Part shown: piece after piece, positions 1 through 5,746 of the stretch | Layout: each line of letters opens with the position of its first letter | How positions within the stretch are numbered: position 1 is the stretch's first letter | NCBI GenBank assembly: GCA_025464125.1 | Contig: JAODLU010000053.1 | Coordinates: 1 to 10,638, forward strand | Origin: Microbacteriaceae bacterium | Lineage (GTDB): Bacteria > Actinomycetota > Actinomycetes > Actinomycetales > Microbacteriaceae | Length of the DNA stretch: 10,638 bases | Direction of reading: 5' to 3' | Translations under genes and position numbers: made by a program | Notes under the pieces: model-generated | What the model was told of the DNA's origin: nothing | The model's database searches: none | The model's input: only the letters and a program-made list of their open reading frames with translations

Positions 1-20
1 GCTTGTGCGGAGGCCAGACG

Positions 21-53
21 GCTGGTAGGTCAACCGTCGGGTTAACCGCCAGC
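21..53. repeat. Imperfect inverted repeat / stem-loop in the leader of the ene-reductase gene
   Basis: The inner arms GGTCAACC (28-35) and GGTTAACC (40-47) pair at 7 of 8 positions around the 4-base loop GTCG. The outer arms GCTGG (21-25) and CCAGC (49-53) pair perfectly, with a small asymmetric bulge (TA on the left, G on the right). No T-tract follows, so it is not a canonical intrinsic terminator. It could be a regulator operator upstream of the oxidoreductase, a terminator or stabilising hairpin for a gene ending left of the window, or an mRNA leader structure. The dyad is seen directly; its function is unknown. Confidence 0.5.
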
Positions 54-126
54 TGCAAGGTCGCGATGCCTACGACCTCCAGGTCACCATCGACAAATTG
101 TCGACCGGAACCGAGGCGCCAGTCGC

Positions 127-1260
127 ATGACGATGACAGCCGCACTCTTTGAGCCGATAAAGGTCGGTCCGCTCAAGTTGCCGAACCGTGTGGTTATGGC
201 ACCGATGGGTCGCCTGTTCGCCAACGATGGTGTGCCGAGTCCCGACGCTGCCGCGTACTATCGCAGGCGCGTCGAGGGGGGCGTAGGACTTGTCATCACC
301 GAGGCCTCGGCGGTCGATCATCCGCTGGCCTCTGACTATCCCGGCGTGCCTCACATGTACGGCGAGGTCGCCCTCGCAGAGTGGAAGAAGGTAGTCGACG
401 GCGTCCACGCTGCAGGCGGCCGCATCATGCCGCAGCTCTTTCACCAGGGCATGCTGCGCGGTGGCGGAGTCTCGGATGGCTCGCTGCAGAGTTTCCGTCC
501 GTCCGGTGTTATCGGCACACCCGGGCCGACCGCGTACAGCCCGGAATTCATCAAACAGGCATCCGTGCCCACAAAACCGATGAGCGACTCCGATATCCAG
601 GAAGTGATCGACGCGTTCTCACGTTCGGCAAAAATGGCTGTCGACCTCGGGTTCGACGGCATCGAGATTCACGGCGCCCACGGGTACATCGTCGACTCGT
701 TCCTGTGGGGCGAGACCAACCTTCGCGACGACCGCTACGGCGGCGACCAGCGAGCCCGTACCGCGCTAGCCGTCGAGGTCATCCGTGCAGTGCGCGCTGC
801 CACTGGTCCCGATCTTCCTGTGTTCTTCAGGTTCTCGCAGCACAAGACGAGCAACTACGACGCGCGCCTCGCTGAGACGCCACAGCAGCTGGAGGCGGTG
901 CTCGGTCCGATCGCCGATGCGGGAGTGGACGTGATCGATGCGAGCATGCGGCGTTTCTTCCAGCCGGCGTTCGAGGGCTCGCACCTGAACCTCGCGGGCT
1001 GGGCCCAGAAGCTCACCGGCAAGCCTTCGATCGCGGTCGGGTCGATCGGGCTGAACAACTCGGCCAGTGACACTTTCCTCAAGAAAGATAGCGAAAGTGC
1101 CAATAACATTCCGCAGCTGATCGAGCGTTTCAGTACCGGCGAGTTCGACATGGTGAGCATCGGGCGTTCGCTGATCGGTGACGCCGACTTCGTGTCAAAG
1201 CTGCGCACCGGCGAGCCATTCACGCCATTCCACCGCGGAGCGCTAGACACCCTCGTCTGA
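127..1260 (+). CDS. NADH:flavin oxidoreductase, Old Yellow Enzyme family
   Basis: This is a 377-residue cytoplasmic FMN-dependent ene-reductase. Members of the family take hydride from NAD(P)H and reduce activated C=C bonds, for example of enones. The whole protein is one TIM barrel. It opens with the typical LFEPIKVGPLKLPNRVVMAP stretch, followed by M24-A-P-M-G-R29 at the FMN site. Other landmarks are Q103 in QLFHQG, the substrate/FMN motif H182-G-A-H185-G-Y187, then a TNLRDDRYGG stretch ending at G206, R235 in FFRF, and the phosphate-binding VGSIGL and SIGR(345-348) segments near the end. It lacks the C-terminal FAD/NAD domains of 2,4-dienoyl-CoA reductases. The cysteine that YqjM-type enzymes carry in the MAPM-C segment is Gly here. 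ATG 127 is preceded by a GAGG about 12 bases upstream; ATG 133 is an alternative start. The loop at residues 310-327 is AT-rich and unusual. The gene is convergent with the MFS cluster, with 48 bp between stops. The natural substrate cannot be read from the sequence. Confidence 0.93.
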   Translation: MTMTAALFEPIKVGPLKLPNRVVMAPMGRLFANDGVPSPDAAAYYRRRVEGGVGLVITEASAVDHPLASDYPGVPHMYGEVALAEWKKVVDGVHAAGGRIMPQLFHQGMLRGGGVSDGSLQSFRPSGVIGTPGPTAYSPEFIKQASVPTKPMSDSDIQEVIDAFSRSAKMAVDLGFDGIEIHGAHGYIVDSFLWGETNLRDDRYGGDQRARTALAVEVIRAVRAATGPDLPVFFRFSQHKTSNYDARLAETPQQLEAVLGPIADAGVDVIDASMRRFFQPAFEGSHLNLAGWAQKLTGKPSIAVGSIGLNNSASDTFLKKDSESANNIPQLIERFSTGEFDMVSIGRSLIGDADFVSKLRTGEPFTPFHRGALDTLV

Positions 1261-1308
1261 TCAGCACGGCACGGCGGCCCGCTCAGGGCCCGCTCGGTCG
1301 CCGTCTGC

Positions 1309-2556
1309 TCAGTCGCCGTCCTCGCTGGCGCGGTCACCTGGGCTGTGCGCCGTAAGCAGCGCGGCTACCGCAGCTGCGAGGCAGGTAGCGCCAATGGCAG
1401 TCGCCGTCAGCGCGATGGCCGGCTGGAAGCCGAGGAGTGCCGCGCAGGCACCGGCAAGAATGGCCGTCAGCCCCTGCAGTAGGTAGCAGACCAGATAGAG
1501 CACGGAGAAGACCTGCGCCCTGTGGCGTTCTGGCGCGAAGCGATTCAGCATGCCGAGAGATCCGACGAACAACAGGCCGTTGCCCGCTCCAATGCCAAGG
1601 CAGGCGACTACGTAGAGGGGCAGATTCGCGAGCTCGGTAGAGAGCACGACGAGGCCCATGCCGACGGCCGCGCTGAAGCCACCCGCGACGATGGCGTGCC
1701 GGGGGTGCAACTTTCCTCCGGCGAGTCCACCGCCCGCGATCGCCAGCGCGAAGACGGCCAGGGAGGCTCCGGCGATGAGCACGTTGTCAGTGCCGATCAG
1801 GTCTCGAGCGATCTGCGCTCCTAGGGAGATCGCCAGTGATCCGATGATGAAGGCACCGATGCCGGCGAGCATTGCGACGCCGACCAGCGGCCCGAGCCGG
1901 CGGGGCATTCGCGGGAACCTCGGGCGCCACTTTCCCGGAGCCAGCTTTCCCGCGGAGTCCCTCGGCATGAAGAACAGCAATACCGCCGGCACGATCATCA
2001 CCGCGAGCAGGATCCAAAAGGTGAGCCTGGTCGGCAGTGGTGCGTATTCGACGAGTGCGCCTCCGAGCAACACTGCCGACGCGAGACCGACGGCTGTCGC
2101 TGCAGTGTTCACCGCGCTGGCGAGACGGATGCTGCCTCCCGGAGCGAATTCGAGCAGGGCAGCGCTCGCGGCACTGACCGCGACCCCCACCCCGATGCCC
2201 TGGAAGGCGCGCCCCACGAAAAGCCACGTAAGGTCTGGCGCGACGGCGAACAACAGCACGCCGACCATCGCAGAAAGGATGCCCGCGATCAGTGATGCAC
2301 GCCGACCCACGTAGTCGGAGATGTCGCCGACGGCGACAATGGTGACAATCAACGCGATCGGGTACGTGGCGAAAAGAATGGTCGTGACTGACGGGTTGAG
2401 CCCCCACTCCGCCGTGTACAGCGGGTACACGAGAGAGGGCGATGCACTCGACCACAATGCGACGGCGATGACGCTCGCGGAGGTCCAGAACGCGACGGGC
2501 TGGCTCAGCACGGGCCTGATGCGCACAGGGCTGCCGGGCATCCGCTGCGCTGTCAC
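1309..2556 (-). CDS. MFS transporter, third gene of the tandem triplet
   Basis: This is a major facilitator superfamily permease of 415 residues with about 12 hydrophobic segments in the cytoplasmic membrane. It probably uses the proton gradient to move a small molecule. The motif A loop between helices 2 and 3 reads GDISDYVGRR, a variant of GxLaDrxGrk. The central loop carries WRPR and the second half carries DLIGTDN, both shared with the two upstream paralogues. Alignment to them from the FW pair to motif A needs no gaps. The start is uncertain. GTG at 2556 gives a 4-bp GTGA overlap with the stop of the upstream paralogue and suggests translational coupling. ATG 2541 and GTG 2526 are alternatives, and 2526 matches the paralogues' N-terminal length best. 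The C-terminal tail (HSPGDRASEDGD) is hydrophilic and not shared. The substrate is unknown; drug/metabolite efflux is the usual guess for such proteins. Confidence 0.9.
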   Translation of the reverse strand: MTAQRMPGSPVRIRPVLSQPVAFWTSASVIAVALWSSASPSLVYPLYTAEWGLNPSVTTILFATYPIALIVTIVAVGDISDYVGRRASLIAGILSAMVGVLLFAVAPDLTWLFVGRAFQGIGVGVAVSAASAALLEFAPGGSIRLASAVNTAATAVGLASAVLLGGALVEYAPLPTRLTFWILLAVMIVPAVLLFFMPRDSAGKLAPGKWRPRFPRMPRRLGPLVGVAMLAGIGAFIIGSLAISLGAQIARDLIGTDNVLIAGASLAVFALAIAGGGLAGGKLHPRHAIVAGGFSAAVGMGLVVLSTELANLPLYVVACLGIGAGNGLLFVGSLGMLNRFAPERHRAQVFSVLYLVCYLLQGLTAILAGACAALLGFQPAIALTATAIGATCLAAAVAALLTAHSPGDRASEDGD

Positions 2557-3764
2557 GCGGTGCCAGGCTCGTTTGCCAGCCATGGCAGGCGGGGGCCAAC
2601 CACGAGTGCGGTAACTGTCGTAGTAAGGCCGATGATGATTATCACGACGCCCCAGATTGCCAGGGATGGCAGCAGGCCGATGGCGGTCGCAGTGACCCCA
2701 GCGGCGAAGGGAACGGCGCCCTGGAACGTGTAGGCCACCAGGTACACGGTTGCGAAGGTCTGGGCACGGTGATGGATGGGTGCAAAACGGTTCACGAGGC
2801 TGATGGAACTAAGGAACAGCATGCCGTTGCCGACGCCAGCGACCAGGCAGGTGACGTAGTAAAGGGGGAGCGAGGCCATCGACGACGAGACGACAAGAAG
2901 CACCATCGCTGCAGATACCAGGATTCCGCCGAAAATAACCGGGCGCATCGGCGGCCAGTTGCGCAGCAGCAGGCTCGTCACCCCTATCGACAGGCCGAAG
3001 ACCGCGATCGTGCTGCCAGCGAGCAGTGCGTTGTCAGTCTTGATGAGGTCGCGCGCAATTTCGGCACCGAGACCCAGTACGAGCGCTCCGTTGGCGTATG
3101 AAGTGGCGCCCGCGAGGGAAGCGACCAGCACGACCTTTCCGAGGCCTTTGGGAACAACTGGCCCGCGCGGCCGCCAGCGGCCGTGCGCGAGCGTGCCAAG
3201 CCGGTTGCGGGGAAACATAGCGAGCATGCCGAGCGTGACGACCGAGAGCGCGAGCAGCACGAAGAATGCGAGCCGCGTCGGGTACGGCGCGTATTGCACG
3301 AGCGCTCCACCGACGAGGGAGCCGAGCACCATGCCGAATGAACTCACGATCGCGTTGATCGCACTGGCCCTGTCGCGGTTGCCGTTCGGTTCGAATTCGG
3401 CCATGGCTGCGCTCGCAGCGCTGAGCCCGATACCGACGCCGGCGCCCTGGAAGACCCGCCCCGCGAACAGCCAGCTGACGTCCGGACCAATAGCGAAGAA
3501 CAGGATGCCGATCGCCACGAGTGCAATGCCGATGAGCAGCACGGTGCGCCGGCCGATGTAGTCGGAGATGCCGCCGAACAGCAGCATCGCCGTGATCAGG
3601 GCGAGGGGGTATGTGGCGAAAATGCCGCTGGTAACCGCTGTGCTGAGCTTCCACTCATCGATGTACAGCGGGTAAATCATTGTCGGGGCTGCGCTCGCCC
3701 AGATCGAGAGGGTCACCACAAAAGCGGCAGTCCAGAACGCCACTCGGTTACTCAGGATGGGCAC
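2553..3764 (-). CDS. MFS transporter, second gene of the tandem triplet
   Basis: This is a 403-residue MFS permease with about 12 transmembrane segments. Motif A is G64-G-I-S-D68-Y-I-G71-R-R. The central cytoplasmic loop has WRPR at 197-200, and LIKTDN lies at the start of the C-terminal half. Over its first 210 residues it aligns without a gap to the protein encoded at 3897-5102, with 114 identical positions by hand count (about 54%). The two are therefore clear paralogues. The chosen start is GTG 3764, because it yields VPILSN, matching VPTLTN at the start of that paralogue. An in-frame ATG at 3809 would add 15 residues with no counterpart. The stop TGA overlaps the next gene's GTG (2553-2556). 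A 132-bp gap to the upstream paralogue and a candidate -10 at 3813-3818 suggest it may also have its own promoter. The substrate cannot be inferred. Confidence 0.91.
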   Translation of the reverse strand: MPILSNRVAFWTAAFVVTLSIWASAAPTMIYPLYIDEWKLSTAVTSGIFATYPLALITAMLLFGGISDYIGRRTVLLIGIALVAIGILFFAIGPDVSWLFAGRVFQGAGVGIGLSAASAAMAEFEPNGNRDRASAINAIVSSFGMVLGSLVGGALVQYAPYPTRLAFFVLLALSVVTLGMLAMFPRNRLGTLAHGRWRPRGPVVPKGLGKVVLVASLAGATSYANGALVLGLGAEIARDLIKTDNALLAGSTIAVFGLSIGVTSLLLRNWPPMRPVIFGGILVSAAMVLLVVSSSMASLPLYYVTCLVAGVGNGMLFLSSISLVNRFAPIHHRAQTFATVYLVAYTFQGAVPFAAGVTATAIGLLPSLAIWGVVIIIIGLTTTVTALVVGPRLPWLANEPGTA

Positions 3765-3812
3765 GTGTCTCGCTTTGCGCAGCAGAAATGGCGCATCTGT
3801 GCACCTCATGCC

Positions 3813-3818
3813 ACGCTA
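3813..3818 (-). promoter_or_regulatory. Candidate -10 element upstream of the second MFS gene
   Basis: On the minus strand this reads TGC-TAGCGT, a TANNNT-type extended -10, about 49 bases before the GTG at 3764. The same TGCTAGC core lies at nearly the same distance (52 versus 55 bases from the CTAGC to the start) upstream of the paralogue at 5102. No clear -35 hexamer is visible 16-18 bases further upstream. An AGCAG/CTGCT hairpin, with a 6-base loop, abuts it at about 3819-3834. The element could serve internal transcription of the last two MFS genes. Confidence 0.3.
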
Positions 3819-3896
3819 GCAGCGAAGCCTGCTGGTGCCGTACGACGCTACCGATATGCGTACTGGCCGGAGTTGGTGCGGATGCCCAGGCCCGGG

Positions 3897-5102
3897 TCAG
3901 GCGGCCAGCGCTGCCGCGCGGCGCTCCCGGCTGGCCGTCACGAGGGCAAGGGGCGAAGCGAGCAGGCACACTGCCGCAATCACCGCAGTCCAGAGTTCGA
4001 CGGCGGGGGCCAGGCCGGTCGCCGTAGCCGACAATCCGATGGCGACGGCTATGAGTCCCTGGGAGAGGTAGGCGACGAGGTACACGACCGAGATCGTCTG
4101 CGCCCGGTGATGGGCCGGCGCGAACCGATTGACGAGCCCGAGACCGCCGAGAAAGAGCAGTCCGTACCCGCTCCCTGCCACGAGGGATGCGACCAGGAAC
4201 AGCGGGAGGGAACTGCTGACCGCTGAGCCGAGAATCAGCACCATTCCGACGGCCGTGGCTAATCCGCCGACGATGATCGCCGAGCGCGGAGCGAGCCGAC
4301 GCCCGACTATTGCGAGTGTGCCGATCGCCACCGCCGACAGCGCGATCACACCGCCGGCTATGAAGGCGTTGTCGGTGTGGATGAGGTCTTTGGCAATCTG
4401 TGAGCCGAGCGAGAGCATCAGCGCACCCATGGCGAACCCGGCTGAGAGGGAGAGCGCCGCAGTGAAGACGACGAGCCCGAGCCCTCGCGGAACCACAAGT
4501 CCCCGCGGGCGCCAGCGGCCTTCGGCGACGGTGCCTGGCAGTCGCCTCGGCATGAAGGAGACGACGACGAGCAGTGCAATCGTAAGAACGAACAGCACCC
4601 AGTAGCTGAGGTGAGATGGCAGCGGCGCGTACTGCACGAGTGCGCCACCAACCACTGTCGCCAGCACCAGCCCGACTGCGGTTGCCGCAGTATTGATCGA
4701 GCTCGCCCTGGCCGAGGTGCCCTTAGCGTTGAACTCGACCATCGCGGCGCTCGCCGGGCTCATGGCGAGGCCGACGCCGACGCCCTGCAGCACGCGACCG
4801 GCGTAGAGCCAGCCAACGTTGGGCGCGAGGGCGAAGAGCAGGATGCCGATGGCCATCGCCGACACACCAGCGACGAGCACGGCTCTCCGCCCTATGAAGT
4901 CTGAGATGCCTCCGAAGACGATCAGCACGATCACGAGGCTGATCGGGTACACGGCGAAGATCGAGGTGATGACCACGGGGGTGAGGTGCCACTCGGCCAC
5001 GTACACGGGGTAAATCATGGAGGGTGCGCCACTGGCCCAGAGCGCGACGGCGACGACCCCCGCTGAGGCCCAGAAGCTGGCGCGGTTGGTGAGAGTTGGC
5101 AC
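3897..5102 (-). CDS. MFS transporter, first gene of the tandem triplet
   Basis: This is a 401-residue MFS permease with about 12 hydrophobic helices in the cytoplasmic membrane. Motif A is G64-G-I-S-D68-F-I-G71-R-R73. The loop between the two six-helix halves contains GRWRPRG around 195-201, and LIHTDN is at 240-245. A conserved NRFAPAHHRAQT segment lies in the C-terminal half and is shared by all three paralogues as NRFAPxxHRAQ. The start GTG at 5102 is the only plausible one: no ATG, GTG or TTG occurs in frame between it and an in-frame TAG at 5151-5153. GGGAC a few bases upstream is a weak ribosome binding site. The gene is divergent from the AhpD-like gene, with 107 bp between them. It is the first gene of the leftward cluster and probably drives the unit. 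The substrate is unknown; sugar or drug export are both possible for this kind of protein. Confidence 0.92.
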   Translation of the reverse strand: MPTLTNRASFWASAGVVAVALWASGAPSMIYPVYVAEWHLTPVVITSIFAVYPISLVIVLIVFGGISDFIGRRAVLVAGVSAMAIGILLFALAPNVGWLYAGRVLQGVGVGLAMSPASAAMVEFNAKGTSARASSINTAATAVGLVLATVVGGALVQYAPLPSHLSYWVLFVLTIALLVVVSFMPRRLPGTVAEGRWRPRGLVVPRGLGLVVFTAALSLSAGFAMGALMLSLGSQIAKDLIHTDNAFIAGGVIALSAVAIGTLAIVGRRLAPRSAIIVGGLATAVGMVLILGSAVSSSLPLFLVASLVAGSGYGLLFLGGLGLVNRFAPAHHRAQTISVVYLVAYLSQGLIAVAIGLSATATGLAPAVELWTAVIAAVCLLASPLALVTASRERRAAALAA

Positions 5103-5130
5103 GATGTCCCGTTTCGTTATGCGAAAGAAG

Positions 5131-5154
5131 CTGGCTTTGGTTCTATAAAGCTAG
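5131..5154 (-). promoter_or_regulatory. Candidate -10 and overlapping operator for the MFS cluster
   Basis: Read on the minus strand, TGC-TAGCTT (-10 hexamer at 5148-5153) lies about 46 bases before the GTG start of the first MFS gene. Overlapping it is an imperfect inverted repeat: CTGGCTTT (5131-5138) and AAAGCTAG (5147-5154) are complementary at 7 of 8 positions across an 8-base spacer. A smaller dyad, TTTCG-ttatg-CGAAA, sits at 5112-5126 between this and the start. A dyad over the -10 would suit a repressor that senses the transported compound, but no regulator gene is encoded in the window. The dyads are seen; their role is inferred. Confidence 0.3.
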
Positions 5155-5197
5155 CATCCATTGTGACGCTGTCGTGCGCTCCGGCCCGCCCACTGCC

Positions 5198-5209
5198 TAG
5201 GCTGGGGCC
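5198..5209 (+). promoter_or_regulatory. Leaderless-type promoter of the AhpD-like gene
   Basis: TAGGCT (5198-5203) matches the TANNNT -10 pattern and is followed by exactly 6 bases (ggggcc) and then the ATG at 5210. This is the spacing expected when transcription starts on the A of the start codon, a common arrangement in actinobacteria. No ribosome binding site at a usable distance exists; the GGGG is only 2 bases from the ATG. The hexamer lies within the 8-bp palindrome GCCTAGGC (5195-5202). No strong -35 is visible. Confidence 0.5.
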
Positions 5210-5746
5210 ATGACCTTCCTGCCCATTCCGAAGTATGAAGATCTGGATGCCGCGGCGAAGGCCGCGAGCGACCGGCAGATCGCCACGCACGGGCAGACCT
5301 TCACAACTCTGAACGCGACACTTCTCCGCAATGTGCCGAGCTACGAGACCTACATGGGGCTGTACACGCTGCGCGAGGAGATCGCGCCGTGGATCGGGGA
5401 GCGGGCAGTGACGCTCTTCTCCTTTGCGATCGCGGATGAGAGCGACTGCCCGGTCTGCTCGCTTTTTTTCCGCAAGATCCTGGTGGACTCGGGTGATGAC
5501 CCAGACAATCCCGAGGTCACCGAGACCGAACAGTTGCTGATGGACTGGGGCAGGTTGATAGTGCGCAGTCCGCACGACATCCCAGAAGACTTCTACGCGC
5601 GGCTCGAGACGGCGTTCGGCCCTGAGCGCAGGCTCACGCTCCTGGCCTACGCCGGCCAGGTTGTGGCAACCACGATCCTCGCCACTGTCGGGAGAATCGC
5701 CCTCGACGAGGCGCTGTACGACTACCGCACGCCGGCGCATGACTGA
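5210..5746 (+). CDS. AhpD/carboxymuconolactone decarboxylase-like protein
   Basis: This is a 178-residue, mostly helical, soluble protein. The segment A75-D-E-S-D-C80-P-V-C83-S-L-F-F87 resembles the CxxC redox motif of AhpD-like alkylhydroperoxidases and carboxymuconolactone decarboxylase-family proteins. The rest fits the actinobacterial proteins annotated as that family: an N-terminal NVPSYETYMGLYTLREEI helix pair, then a C-terminal LLAYAGQVVATTILATVGRIAL helix. In AhpD the second cysteine is followed four residues later by a histidine needed for the proton relay; here that position is Phe87. Peroxidase activity is therefore doubtful, and a thiol-disulphide or unknown role is possible. There is no signal peptide or membrane segment. 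It appears leaderless (TAGGCT six bases before ATG). Its stop overlaps the PrsW-type gene by 8 bp, so the two are probably co-translated. Confidence 0.78.
   Translation: MTFLPIPKYEDLDAAAKAASDRQIATHGQTFTTLNATLLRNVPSYETYMGLYTLREEIAPWIGERAVTLFSFAIADESDCPVCSLFFRKILVDSGDDPDNPEVTETEQLLMDWGRLIVRSPHDIPEDFYARLETAFGPERRLTLLAYAGQVVATTILATVGRIALDEALYDYRTPAHD

Noticed and set aside
70..444. Minus-strand open frame opposite the start of the ene-reductase
   Set aside because: It lies antisense to a clear family member and has no recognisable domain.
1276..1290. GGCCC-gctca-GGGCC hairpin between the convergent ene-reductase and MFS genes as an intrinsic terminator
   Set aside because: The stem is only 5 bp and neither strand has a T-tract after it. 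In sequence this GC-rich, such stems arise by chance.
3765..3809. ATG at 3809 as the start of the second MFS gene
   Set aside because: It adds 15 residues absent from the paralogue and has no better ribosome binding site. GTG 3764 matches the paralogue's N-terminus exactly.
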